Part shown: positions 21,228 to 32,661 of the stretch, in pieces
How the letters are laid out: every line of letters begins with the position of its first letter
Numbering within the stretch: position 1 is the stretch's first letter
Assembly: GCA_020631735.1 (NCBI GenBank)
Contig: CM036179.1
Coordinates: forward strand, 21,939,063-22,003,062
DNA: 64,000 nt
Direction: 5' to 3'
Source: Saccharum officinarum
Lineage: Eukaryota > Streptophyta > Magnoliopsida > Poales > Poaceae
Notes under the pieces: generated by a model
What the model saw: the letters and a program-made list of their open reading frames with translations, nothing else
Told to the model about the DNA's origin: nothing
Database searches by the model: none
Made by a program: the position numbers and the translations under genes

Positions 21228-24200
21228 TGTAACACCCCAGGTGTTTAGCTCCTTAATGGCATTGCATTTGCATGAGCATAAGCAAGCATCATTCATTTCA
21301 TGCATAAGCTTATGATATGTTTATATTTCATGTGAAGTAAGAAGTGAGTAGTGTGCAAAACATAAATACCTTATGTGCAATGTCCTTGTGAGACATGTCA
21401 ACCACTTTAGTGTAACATAACTAGCAAGTGTTGTGCAACACACTCATGCAACATGTGCAACATGGGCTTGCAACATTTGGGTGAAAGTATTGAAATACTT
21501 GTTCCAAAGAATGTGACACTAGGAACTTTGTGCAACCAATATGTAGAGTGGTTAATTAGGTCTTATAACACCTTAATTACATCTAGGGTAAGTAGTGGAG
21601 CAATGTTCATGTTGACCAGAATTACCAAATTGCCCTTCCAAATGTTGTTGACCAAGTTTGGAACCCTAGAGTGATCTGGTTTGACCAATTAAAAAGTCCA
21701 GCTTAGAAATCTTGCATGGAGGAGCAACCTTAAGCAAAGTTGTAGAAAATTTCATAAGGAACAAAAGTTCTAATATGGCCATCTCATGAAAATGATTAGA
21801 ACATGCTCAAAAATGGCCCACAAGTCAGTATTAGGGGCTGTTTGGGGACTTAGCAAATTTTGCTAAGTGTTGAGCTGAAAACCGTTTCACTGTACCTCAC
21901 TTTAGCAACTTGTAACTCACAAACCAGGCCAAACCAGCCTTTGAGCCAATTGACAAAGTTGTTCTCCACACGTAGCTCTACAACATTGTCAATATCACCA
22001 TCACCTGGTTCTCAATAGTTTAGGAGATATAGTGTCAAGAAGTTAGGGTTTCAGTCGGCATTGATCTCTGAAACTGCATTTCAGTTTCCAAGTACACTAC
22101 TTTGGAGCCCTGTAGTTTCAAATCCAGGCCGAACCAGTCCAAACTCCAATTGACAAACATGTAGCCCTCATGTAGCTCCACAATTTTGGTATTGTCATCT
22201 TCTGCTAACTCGAGATGGATTAGGAGATAATCTGCATCAAACTTGCCCTGTCAGTCGCTGAATGCCGGTTCGTTTCAGTCTGTCAGACAGCGTGGCCGAC
22301 CGGCCGCAGACCGTCGCCGTCGCGTGTCCTCCACGCGTCGCGCGCGACCTGGCGCCTTGGCCAGCTGCCGAGCGCATAGAAGGGCGCCTCTGCTGTCGTC
22401 CCGGCCTTACCCATCCATCCCCCCCCTCTTTTCCTCTCTCGTCGGCAGAGCGGAGAAACCGAGCCGCCATTGCCGCCACCCGCTCCGACATGCTCGCAAG
22501 CGCTCGCCACCGCATCACCACCGGCCAAACTGCGTCTCTCGCTCCGCCTTGAAGCCCGCTACCTCACCGTCCACTCCTCGCAGCCAATCGCGCTTTGGTA
22601 GGGTCACATTTTCGTTTTCCTCCGCCGCGGTACCTCGCCGGAGTTCCTCCGCGCGACGGCTCTCCGTGGCCAGAGGTTTCTGGGCGTCTCTGTCGTCCCC
22701 TTGTAGGTGCGTTAGGGTCGAGGTAGAATGGGGATGCTCATCGGGGGTTAGGGTTGGGATGTCAGGCTCACCGGCGGCGAGATTTCGCCACCACCGTGCC
22801 GGTGGTCCGCCATGCCCGACGGCGAGCACCTTGCCGTGGCTCTGCCGCCCCGTTCTTGCCACCAACCGATGTAGTTCGATGACGTGGTCATGCTCATACG
22901 TCCAATTTCGTCGGCCGGCTCACCGACGGCGAGCTTCGGCGACCACAGCTCCGCCCTCCGCCTCTCTCTCTCTGACCGGTGGGGCCACCTGGTCAGTCGC
23001 ACGCGCGCGCGGGCGGGAGCCGTAGCAGGCCGCGCGCGGGAGCGGGCCACACCACGAGTTTTTGGGCCGCGTTTTTCCCGGGCCGGCCCAGTCATCCGAA
23101 AGGAAATTTATTTTTATTATTTTGTCACTGATTTTTGTACAAGTTGGAAAAATATAGATCTAGGGTTTTAATGATCCAAAAATCATGAGATAAATTTTGT
23201 TAGGGTCTACATGATGTGTAGTATTTTAGAAAAATATGGATCTGGCATGAGATGTTTAAATTCTGTAAGAATTTAATAGATCCTTTAAATGTGTTTTGGA
23301 ATGCATGCAAATTTGTTAAATTTATAACTTGAGCTGTAGTGTTCCATAAATCATGAAAATTGGTGGGTAGGTTACTCTATGCTAGCCCTAGCTCTGGTAA
23401 AAGTTTGGGCATCAGTGCTTAAGTAATCTCCAAGTTATAATGCTATCTTGTTATTCTAGGAAATACTTAAATGAATTTTTGTAATTTTTCTACATGTGCA
23501 ATGTTCATATAAATTTTTGGAGAATGTCTTGGTACCCTAGACTGTCTAAGAAAAATATGAAATCTGTTGTTTGACACTTTTCAATAGGGTTTCCTATTTA
23601 TGCAAAAATCAGCCTTATTAGCTTGTGAATTTTGTGTAGGGAGTTTCTGTGAATAAAACTTGTTCAAATTTTTACTGTGGTCTCTTTTTGGGTCAGAGAG
23701 TCCCCTGTAATTTTTGTAGAATTTTAGGAGCAGTTTATATATATGTTTGAAATTTCACTTAATTACTTAAGTAAATTAAGAAATGGGTTTAAATAAATAT
23801 TCTAGGTGGGCACACCTTACTTTCTGGTGTTTTTGTGACATTTGTGAACTTTTAGTAGTATTAGTTTGGTCTTAGAGAATGTTTGTCACATCAATAAATA
23901 TTTAACCTTTGTAATTTTAGGTTTTCTGCACAGCTAGTAGTAATTCTAAATTTGGCTTTGATAAAAATTGGTTGCTGGACAACTTGTAAATACCAAAGTT
24001 GGATTAAACTTGATGAACTAGCTTGTGTTAAAATTTGGAAGCATTTGGCTTAGTAGTTTGAGAGTTACTGTTGTTTAAAGTGGCAGTTTAAAATCTGCTA
24101 CTCTCTGTGTTGGAGAAGACAGATTCTGGAACTTGTGAAGTTTGACATGGAAAACTTAGGAGTTTGGAGTTGAGGTCTGAAAATGAATTGTAGTGCATTT

Positions 24201-24356
24201 CTTAGGCTTTCCAGATTGTCTTAGATCATATCTTTTGGAATTGTAAATCTTCAGTTGTGATAAAAACAAGTAGCTGCTGTCCAGAATGCTTTCTGTGGTG
24301 TTTTGCTGATTGATATGGTGTAATATCCTAAGACATGCTACTTTTGTAATTGTTAG

Positions 24357-24735
24357 GTGTTAGGGCCTTAACTGAGGATGAGCAGCTTTATCTTAGGTTA
24401 AGTAGATTAGGTGAGTACTTCTCTACTGGAGAAGAGATTTGCACGTACTAATAAAATAACTTGAATAGAGTATTTTATTCTGAAATGCATTTCATTCCGA
24501 GCATGTTGCACCCATTTATGCATCCATTATATTTATTGTGCATTCATGCAATAGGTGCACCGGAGGGGGTAACTCTCCTCGAATTCGAGCCTGTGATTCC
24601 GGAGGAGGACCAGGAGCAGCAGGAGCCCGAGGATCCAGCAGGCGAAGGAGTGCCCGCAGACGACCTTCCTGAGTGTCCAGACCACCGGCCCTCGACTTTT
24701 CTGAAAGGCAAGCCCCGGTGCATGCTGAACCCATC
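24357..24735 (+). other. Exon-like pair inside the 5' LTR
   Basis: Segment 24357-24410 follows TTGTTAG and ends at a strong donor (TTAG/GTGAGTACT). Segment 24555 onward follows GCAATAG. Joining them keeps one open frame: LTEDEQLYLRLSRL before the junction and EGVTLLEFEPVIPEEDQEQQ after it, continuing to about 24735. The intervening 144 nt has GT and AG ends. The 3' LTR has the same structure but is one G shorter near 35991. This could be a spliced leader peptide or a relic of a captured host gene. I do not recognise the protein. Confidence 0.45.
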
Positions 24736-25798
24736 GTTTTATAAATATATCTTGAGTACTTTTAATTGTTTACTGCATTAAGTTGTAGGAGTTATATGAA
24801 AACACTTGTTGCATTATACCTGTCCTTGTCCAGATATCGTACTTAATCCTATATTAGGTTTAGGCACGTGTCAATGCTTAGCCCTGCTTAGTACGGTAGA
24901 AGTCGGGTGATTTCCGGTCATCCGCGAGATGTAGGAAGGAGTCACGAGTGGCTTTATGGCTATCGTGGATGGAACCATGCTTAAAAATGAAATTGAGACC
25001 GGGCGGGAGTTCGATAGTACAGCCGCAAGACACTTCACGTCTTGGGTGTGGAGCTATGCCCGTCTGAGTCGTTTAAGGACCGATTCGCTGTACGTCCTTG
25101 AGTCATGTTGAACGCAGTCTAACACTTAGTTGGCCGGATAAGTCGTTCCGACCGCGAAGCCGAGTAATGTGGTTCAGGCCGGGAATCGAATGGTAGGTTG
25201 CTTCTTGGAGGAGAGAAAGGATGTGCTTGGGGACATTGGCGTGAGACCAAGGGGGGTTAGAGTCCCTATCACCTGGCAGAGTGTCGCCCTTGGGGTCGCG
25301 ACATCATTCGGACCCGCGATTCCTGAATCATATGAAACGGTGGCTTGTGCGACCCTGGCAGGGGCCTGCGCGGTGAGTGTTAGAAATACCCCTCCAGCTG
25401 GATAGGAATTCGATTCGAATCGCCGTCGCTCCCGGTTAGTGAGCACTTGACTTGAGCAGCGGCAACGTAGAACTCATTAAATGAACTGGTGGTTAAGGGA
25501 ATGATACAATGTTGCCATAATGATATACCTGCTATGGATATAATAATCATGTTGTTTGATTATAATCAAGTGTATGTTTAGTACAGGTGCTAAGATAGAT
25601 GACAGGTAAATGCTAAAAATAACTGCTAGTACAGGTTATAAGAGTTTCAATTACTTATGCCTTTATGCAAAATGTTATGTCAGCTAGCCTCTTGTGTAAG
25701 CCTTGCATAATCCTTGGTGTCACTTTATTTCTGGTTTTCGACGGGTAAGTCTAGCTGAGTACATTCCAGTACTCAGGGTTTATTCCCTCCTGTTGCAG

Positions 25799-25861
25799 AT
25801 GACATGCTTTATCAGGGATTCTGCAAGACGTGTCTCCACCCTGCGGGTGATGATGACTAGA
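25799..25861 (+). other. Exon-like terminal segment in the 5' LTR
   Basis: After a strong acceptor (CTCCTGTTGCAG) the frame reads DDMLYQGFCKTCLHPAGDDD and then TAG. It has a small Cys-rich core (C-x2-C-x-H). The 3' LTR copy carries two one-base deletions here. The match of splice site, frame and stop suggests a real or former last exon. Confidence 0.35.
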
Positions 25862-26213
25862 TCACTTGGGCGTGATCATCTTTATGTACTTTCCTCATGC
25901 TTTTGCGGGTTGTCGATCATCCAGACTGGCAGTATTTAATTAACTAGTGTGTGTTATGCTTCCGCTACTTTCAAACTTGGTTTGTAATAATTGCTACTCC
26001 GTTTGTGTAAACTTATTTCAGCACTATTTGTGAAATGTAACGTATGATGTTGTATGTTGAATGATGCGATCCTGGTTGTAAGCAGTTTGGTTTGAAATCC
26101 TTCGTGATTTCGATTGACTACCGGGATTATATGGGCTCAAGTTCGAAAATTTGAGCGCTTCGGTGCTTGTTTTTGTACTTGTGCTCTTATAATTTGGTCG
26201 GTTCTGTTACAGC

Positions 26214-26231
26214 TGGTACCGGAGCATAATT
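26214..26231 (+). other. Primer binding site
   Basis: TGGTACCGGAGCA starts two bases after the LTR end. It is a two-base variant of TGGTATCAGAGC, the initiator-methionine-tRNA site common to plant Gypsy and Copia elements. Confidence 0.8.
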
Positions 26232-26985
26232 CAACATTAAACACATCTTACGGGTAATTAAAAACAAAAGTATTTGTTTGCGAAAAGGGTTAAACTCTAA
26301 AAATTATTTTATAGGTATGCCAGTGATCACAACCCTTAGCCCAAATAAGGACTCTTAGGTGGCTTATTATAAAGACTAACTTGGGGGCCTTGTTTGTTTC
26401 TGTTTCGTCGTCCATACGGCGTGAAATTGTATGGATGCCATCCACTTGGGTGGTAATGTATGGATCAATTACCTCGACGCTCTGGTAAGTGTGAGTTGTG
26501 AGAGCATGATCGTCCAACCGGCGGTCTAGGGGAGAGTAGTTTTGGTGACTTGCATACTTACGTGTTTAAACCATGTAATTATGTAAGCACTTAATTGTGG
26601 GAACCTTATTATCGGGTAGCTTTGATACTGAAGTATATACATCTGGGGATGTGTATATGGAAAGTATTTAATTTACTGCTTTCTTGTGTGCATATATTGG
26701 GAATTGTTGGGCTGCAATGAAATTTTCTGCAGGTACACTAACAGCGTAACGAGTAGACCGATAGTTTCGCTTATATGAGAGAACGTATGTATGCCACCGC
26801 CTAGCGTTAAAACTTTAGGTTTCTACTAAGGTGAGAGGGCGTACGGAACGTGCATGCATCATGTTTAAATATATCATACATATCATTTACTCCCTCCTTA
26901 AAAATTTCTGTACTCCCGACTAAAGTAAATTTCGTATCCCCTAAATGATCCTCACTTTAAGTCGTATCTTATCTTGTTGCTACAG
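26232..26985 (+). promoter_or_regulatory. 5' leader with candidate splice donors
   Basis: No ORF. Donor-like sequences are ATAG/GTATGC (GT at 26315), CTGCAG/GTACAC (GT at 26733) and CTAAG/GTGAGA (GT at 26831, the best). The leader ends in GTTGCTACAG directly before the ATG of the H3-like ORF, an acceptor-like junction. Confidence 0.5.
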
Positions 26986-27600
26986 ATGGCCCGTACCAAG
27001 AGGACCGCTCGTAAGTCCACTGGGGGCAGGGCACCGCGTCACCAGCTCGCTCCACGTGAGCCCCGCCCTGAGCCTACTGAGGTGGAAAGGCTGAGGGCAG
27101 AGTTGGCTGAAGTGACTGCCGCCAGGAATGCAGCACGGCAACAACTGGAACAAGTGATTCATGATCGTGATCAAGAAACGCTTGCAGTCCAGAGGTTGAC
27201 AGTGGCAAACCGCAACTGTCAACGCATGTTGGTCCGTGTGATGGAACAGAGGGATGAAGCCTGGCACGAGGAGAACGTTCTGAGAGCTCGTCAGTTTGAG
27301 CTCGAGCAACAGTTGGAGAACGCTGAAGAATACAATGATAATCTTCATGAAGAAGTGCACCGCCTGAACAACGAGCTTAATCCCCTGCTGCCTCAAAACA
27401 ACAACGCCGATGAGGACATGGGTTCGGGAATCTTCATGGCTGAGGATGATGATGAAGTGGAGGTTGATGGACCACAGGATGCCCCACCTGCAGAAGCACC
27501 AGAGGAAGAGCCAGAAGAAGAAGAAGACGAGGAGTTAGAGCCTGTCAGTGATGAGGACGGCGGGGAGATCCTTGACACTGACTCGGAGGATGATGCTTAG
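26986..27600 (+). CDS. Extra retrotransposon ORF: histone H3-tail-like N-terminus, coiled coil, acidic C-terminus
   Basis: 204 codons, intact. Residues 2-21 (ARTKRTARKSTGGRAPRHQL) match the histone H3 tail except Q5 to R, K14 to R and K18 to H. K4 and K9, with their ARTK and ARKS contexts, are kept, while the acetylated K14, K18 and K23 positions are lost. Residues about 33-135 are charged and heptad-like (VERLRAELAEV, QLEQVIHDRDQE, HEEVHRLNNELN), predicting a long coiled coil. Residues about 139-204 are strongly acidic (EEEPEEEEDEELEPVSDEDG), like histone-binding tails. There is no histone fold, so it cannot replace H3. I chose the ATG at 26986 because it abuts the acceptor CTACAG and begins the H3 match. 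It lies upstream of gag on the same strand. Function unknown; a histone mimic acting on or docking to chromatin readers is inferred. Confidence 0.85.
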   Translation: MARTKRTARKSTGGRAPRHQLAPREPRPEPTEVERLRAELAEVTAARNAARQQLEQVIHDRDQETLAVQRLTVANRNCQRMLVRVMEQRDEAWHEENVLRARQFELEQQLENAEEYNDNLHEEVHRLNNELNPLLPQNNNADEDMGSGIFMAEDDDEVEVDGPQDAPPAEAPEEEPEEEEDEELEPVSDEDGGEILDTDSEDDA

Positions 27601-28257
27601 AGTAGTCATCACGTGCCTATAATGTTAGGATCGTCTTTTGTGCCCTCCCTGTGAAGGAGTGAGGCCTTGTAATAACTTGACTTTGGGATGTAAGGTTGAA
27701 CCGTATGTTTCCTGAATGTAGTTTGAACCTGTTAATTTCGATCACAACTTGATGTCTTATTATGTTGCGTTCGATGATGGTGTCACGATTAGCACCCTTC
27801 GGTGCCGCGACGAAACCGAGGGCCTCCTATGGCGCGCGACATAAGGCTGTGCTGCTTGGCACGCGCAGGTATCGAGGTGGCTAGTCATGATCCACCATGG
27901 AACTCTTCATTGAGAAGTCTCTTTGTGGTCAGTTTGAAGTAGCCTTTCACAGTCAACTAAAAATCTTGAGATCGAATCCAAGTACCGTGCAAAAGATCAA
28001 AAATCACGTAGATAGCAACGTAAACGGTCCGGTAACCGTTGTGCTCCCTGTGAGTGAGCCTTTATCAAAGAGCATCTTGTTGGATTACCAAGTATGATCT
28101 CGTCAAATGATGCGCTAGAATGGATTGTGCGGTTGTGATGAATTATTGTGCCTTAATTATTATGAGAAATCTATTCATACAGTCAGATTGACATTTCGCA
28201 ATAATTCATCTACAAATTTCCCACATCGTCAGTGCTCATTGGCTATGCATTTTGCAG
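27601..28257 (+). other. Spacer between the H3-like ORF and gag
   Basis: No supported ORF. It ends in GCATTTTGCAG immediately before the gag ATG at 28258, a good splice-acceptor sequence. Confidence 0.6.
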
Positions 28258-29760
28258 ATGTCGTACAATCTACGTCGGGGTCGTGGAAATGAGGAGGAGG
28301 AACAGCCACCCCCTCCGCCACCACCTACTCCGGCCGAGTTGATGCAGACAGTGGTCGAAGGGCAGCGCATGTTGGCGGATGCTATGCGCCAGCTGGCTAA
28401 CCGGGAGGCTCGTCCTGGCCGCCAGGGCCCAGAGCCAAATCAGTACAGCGATTTCAAGGACTTTCTGGATACAAAGCCCCCGCTCTTCAAGGAAGCGGAA
28501 GAACCACTGCAGGCTGACGAGTGGTTGAATACTATTGAACAAAAGTTTCGTCTGCTACGCCTGACTGATGAGCTGAAAACTGAGTATGCTTCCCATCAGT
28601 TGCATGGTCCGGCGGGCATTTGGTGGAGCCACTATCGTTCCACACTGCCTGCCAATGTCCCGATTGCTTGGAATCAGTTTAAGGCGGCATTCCGAGGAAA
28701 TTATATCCCTCCCGGTCTTATGGCAATCAAGCACACAGAGTTTATGAGGCTGTCGCAAGGAAACAAAAGCCTGACTGAATACTTGCAGTCCTTCAACAAC
28801 CTGGCAAGGTATGCCACTGAGTTTGTGGATACCGATGCCAAAAAGATTGCTAGCTTCAAAAGGGGCCTCGGCCCAAAACTGATGAAAACTATGGGCACTA
28901 GCAAATGTACTACTTTCAATGATTTCATCAGCGATGCTTTGACCCAGGAGAACAACAATACTATTTATTCTGCCTCTAAGAGCCGTAAAAGGGCCCTTGA
29001 GGCAAGTGCTTCTCAGTCAAGGGCCTCAGCGACACCGAGGTCTTCCCCTCGCCCTCCTGCCACAAATACTAAGTTCCGTCCTCCACAAAAGAAAGTGCCA
29101 ATGAAAACTGGGTTTCGTAAGGCATATACAGTGGCTCTGCCAAAGAGTAATGCGGGCCAAGGCAGCTCCAGTGTTCCTCCTAGCAATATGCCTTGCTGGA
29201 ACTGCAACAAGCCAGGTCATTGGTCCAGGAATTGTCCGTACCCGAAGAAAAATGTCAACCAAGGTAGTCGTCAGGGACACGCCCATTATAACAGCATTGA
29301 GGAAATTCCATCTGGTGAGGTGGTCACCGCTGGTAAGTTTCTAGTTGACCAACACCCCGCAGTGGTACTTTTTGATTCAGGTGCTTCGCATTCCTTTATC
29401 AGTCCTAAGTTTGCATCTAAATTTGCACACAAGTTGCATACTGTTGAAGGTGTGGGTTATTGTATTAGCGCTGCAAGTGGGAATATTTCCACAAACAAAG
29501 TAGTGGGGAACCTTAAGTTTGAGATAGAAGGGCGAAGTTATTCGCTTGCCCTATTGGTTTTACCTGGTTTAGACATAGATGTTATCTTGGGCATGAATTG
29601 GATGAGTCAGAACGGGGTACTCATTGACACATCCGCTCGGGTAGTTATGCTCAGAGATCCTACAGATCAAAAAGGTTTTCTAGTACAACTTCCCAGAAAG
29701 GTTGAATTGTCGGGGGAAATTCATGCTGTGCAAGCAAAGGCGTTGGCCGAAATTCCGTAG
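28258..29760 (+). CDS. Gypsy gag and aspartic protease
   Basis: 500 codons starting [10 protein letters not shown] with a proline run. Residues about 75-240 are the retrotransposon gag domain ([43 protein letters not shown]). The zinc knuckle [14 protein letters not shown] is CX2CX4HX4C and packages RNA. The protease has the active-site [14 protein letters not shown] and a downstream [12 protein letters not shown]. The frame ends at a TAG (29758-29760) just after the protease, where related elements continue straight into RT. One base appears to be missing there, so this is probably a truncated gag-pol. The ATG abuts the acceptor TTTTGCAG. Confidence 0.9.
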   Translation: MSYNLRRGRGNEEEEQPPPPPPPTPAELMQTVVEGQRMLADAMRQLANREARPGRQGPEPNQYSDFKDFLDTKPPLFKEAEEPLQADEWLNTIEQKFRLLRLTDELKTEYASHQLHGPAGIWWSHYRSTLPANVPIAWNQFKAAFRGNYIPPGLMAIKHTEFMRLSQGNKSLTEYLQSFNNLARYATEFVDTDAKKIASFKRGLGPKLMKTMGTSKCTTFNDFISDALTQENNNTIYSASKSRKRALEASASQSRASATPRSSPRPPATNTKFRPPQKKVPMKTGFRKAYTVALPKSNAGQGSSSVPPSNMPCWNCNKPGHWSRNCPYPKKNVNQGSRQGHAHYNSIEEIPSGEVVTAGKFLVDQHPAVVLFDSGASHSFISPKFASKFAHKLHTVEGVGYCISAASGNISTNKVVGNLKFEIEGRSYSLALLVLPGLDIDVILGMNWMSQNGVLIDTSARVVMLRDPTDQKGFLVQLPRKVELSGEIHAVQAKALAEIP

Positions 29761-32661
29761 TAAATGAGTTTCCGGACGTTTTTCCCGATGATTTGCCGGG
29801 ACTCCCTCCGGATCGGGATGTGGAGTTTAAAATTGAGTTGTTGCCTGGCACGGCACCCATCTCTAGGAGACCCTATAGGATGCCTCCAAATGAACTAGCT
29901 GAACTTAAGGTGCAATTGAATGAACTTTTGAAGAAAGGGTTGATTCGTCCTAGTTCATCGCCGTGGGGATGTCCTGCTATCTTTGTAAAGAAGAAGGATC
30001 AGTCGTTGCGGATGTGCGTAGATTATAGACCTCTCAATGCAGTCACTGTCAAAAATAAGTACCCTCTACCGCGTATCGACATCTTGTTCGATCAGTTGTC
30101 CAAGGCTAAAGTTTTTCCAAGATCGATCTAAGGTCTGGCTACCATCAAATTAAAATCCGCCCGGAAGATGTTCCAAAGACAGCCTTTTCTACCAGATACG
30201 GTCTTTATGAGTATCTTGTTATGTCTTTCGGCTTGACAAATGCCCCCGCACACTTCATGTACTTGATGAATTCGGTGTTTATGCCTGAATTGGACAAGTT
30301 TGTGGTGGTATTTATTGATGACATCTTGGTATATTCTGTGAATGAGGAGGATCACGCTGAACATCTGCGTATAGTCCTCACAAGACTGCGTGAACATCAA
30401 CTATATGCAAAGTTCAGTAAGTGCGAATTCTGGCTTCGTGAAGTACCTTTCCTTGGGCATGTGTTGTCCGATGGAGGAATTATGGTGGACCCCGCCAAGG
30501 TACAGGAAGTACTGAACTGGAAGGCTCCTATCTCGGTTCACGAGGTCCGGAGTTTTCTTGGTTGGCTGGCTATTATCGTCGCTTCATCCCGGATTTCTCC
30601 AAAATAGCCAAGCCAATGACTCGGTTGCTGCAGAAAGACACCAGGTTTGTCTGGACTCCTGAGTGTGATGCGGCTTTTCACCAACTGCGAACCCTCCTAA
30701 CCTCAGCTCCGGTTTTGGCACAACCGAATATCGAGAAACCATTTGATGTTTATTGTGATGCCTCAGGCATAGGTTTGGGAGGCGTTTTGATGCAGGAAGG
30801 CCGAGTAATTGCATATACCTCGCGACAACTTCGGAAGCATGAGGTGAATTATCCAACGCATGACTTAGAACTGGCTGCAGTTGTTCATGCTTTGAAAGTA
30901 TGGCGGCATTATCTGCTGGGAAATGTCTGCAATATCTACACCGATCATAAAAGCCTCAAATACATCTTCACTCAACCCGAGCTAAATATGCGTCAGAGAA
31001 GATGGCTCGAGTTGATTAAAGATTATAATCTTCAAGTACACTATCACCCAGGCAAGGCAAATGTGGTTGCGGACGCTTTAAGCCGTAAGTCTCATTGCCA
31101 TTCCTTAATTGAAACTGATTTTTACCAATCTCGCCTGTTACATCCGGCAGTCCTGTACAACATCACTGTCAGTGGTACTCTCAGAAATAGAATCATTGAG
31201 CTCCAAAAGACTGATCCGGGTATCTTTCACATAAAACGGAAGATGAATGAAGGAGAGACTAAGCATTTCAGGTTAGATGACGAAGGTGTGCTGTGGTTTA
31301 AGGATAGGTTAGTGGTACCTAAGGACCGAGAGCTTAGAGATCAGATCCTGTCCGAAGCACATTCGTCCAAGTTGTCCATCCATCCGGGTAGTAATAAGAT
31401 GTATTATGATTTGAAACCCCTTTATTGGTGGACCAAGATGCGGAAAGAGATAGCTGCATATGTCGCTAGATGTGACACCTGTTGCAGAGTTAAAGCTGTG
31501 CACATGAAAGCTGGGCTACTTCAGCCACTTTCCATTCCAGGCTGGAAATGGGAAGAGATAAGTATGGATTTCATTGTCGGTCTTCCTCCTACTGTCAAAA
31601 ATCATAACTCCATCTGGGTAATTGTGGATCGTTTGACCAAATCAGCTCACTTCATTCCAGTTAGAGTGGACTATCGTCCCACTGACTATGCTGAGTTGTA
31701 CTTCAATCAGATAGTCCGGCTTCATGGGATACCTCGTACTATCATATCTGACCGTGGTCCCCAGTTCACTGCTCGCTTTTGGGAGCATTTGCATCACCTT
31801 CTGGGAACCAAGTTAGTGAGAAGCTCTGCTTATCACCCCCAGACATCGGGTCAGACAGAACGAGTTAACCAAATCTTGGAAGATCTGTTGCGAGCATGCG
31901 TCATTTCATCCAAGGGTTCTTGGGAAAAATGGTTACCTTTAGCCGAATTTTCGTACAATAATAGTTATCAAGAGAGTATTAAGATGGCCCCATTCGAAGC
32001 CTTGTACGGTCGAAAGTGTCGAACTCCACTAAACTGGGTAGAAGCTGGGGAAAGAAGGTATTATGGCATTGATTTTGTCCAGGAAGCCGAGGAACAAGTC
32101 CGTACCATCCAGAAACACATGGCTGCAGCGCAAGCGAGACAGAAAAGCTATGCGGATCGTCGTAGAAAACCACTCGAATTTGAAGTTGGAGACTTCGTTT
32201 ATTTGAAAGTTTCTCCAATGAAGAGTGTCCAACGTTTTGGTGTTAAGCGGAAACTTGCACCAAGATACGTGGGTCCTTTCCAGATCATAGGCAAGAGTGG
32301 AGCTGTTGCGTACAAAATCCAGTTGCCTCCTGAGATGAGAGCCATATTCAACGTTTTCCATGTATCTCAGCTTAAAAAGTGTCTTCGAGTTCCTGAGGAA
32401 CAAGTTCCTTTAGGTGATATCAGACTGGAATCCGACCTAACCTATGAAGAAAAGCCAGTCCGAGTGATCGATACTCAGGAACGAGTAACTAGAAGTAAAG
32501 TGGTTAAGTGGTACAAAGTGATGTGGAGTAATCAGGGAAGTGAGAGTGATGCTACGTGGGAACGGGAGGATTATTTGCGAGATGGTTATAAAGAATTCTA
32601 TGAAAAATGGTACGCTTTCCAAATCTCGGGACGAGATTTTTATAAGGGGGGAGGGCTGTAA
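29758..32661 (+). pseudogene. Gypsy pol: reverse transcriptase, RNase H, integrase, chromodomain-like end (frameshifted)
   Basis: RT runs from about 29790 ([28 protein letters not shown]) through the FIDDILVYS catalytic box near 30315 to SFLG near 30560. RNase H follows (DASGIGLGGVL, ATDLELAAVV-like block, TDHKSLKYIF). Integrase has an H-H-C-C finger (HSSKLSIH, CDTCCRVK) and the D-D-E residues in SMDFIVGLP, ISDRGPQF and TERVNQILEDL. The last 50 residues (VKWYKVMWSNQGSESDATWE) resemble an integrase chromodomain that targets chromatin. Single-base losses near 29755, 30118 (T run) and 30562 (T run) break the frame into three pieces. The stop codon TAA at 32659-32661 is supplied by the first bases of the 3' LTR. 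Confidence 0.9.
32643..32656 (+). other. Polypurine tract
   Basis: TAAGGGGGGAGGGC immediately before the 3' LTR; it primes plus-strand DNA. It is also read as the last codons of pol. Confidence 0.9.

Larger units (their letters stand above)
21228..26211 (+). repeat. 5' LTR, about 4,984 bp
   Basis: Begins TGTAACACCCC and ends TTCTGTTACA. A GC-rich block at 22240-23080 (CpG-rich, probably promoter-proximal) gives long but meaningless reading frames. Downstream lie exon-like segments with splice sites (24357-24410, 24555-about 24735, 25799-25861). Differences from the 3' LTR are mainly C/T changes at CpG sites and one-base length changes in homopolymers. Confidence 0.93.

Noticed and set aside
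22243..23025. 260-codon plus-strand frame (and a near-identical one at 33672-34454)
   Set aside because: Lies in the GC-rich part of the LTR in both copies, overlaps frames on the other strand, and has no protein-like motif. It reflects low stop frequency in CpG-rich DNA.
26974..26985. Upstream start for the H3-like ORF (four extra codons)
   Set aside because: It would need a TTG start and reads through a splice-acceptor-like CTACAG. The ATG at 26986 begins the H3 match.
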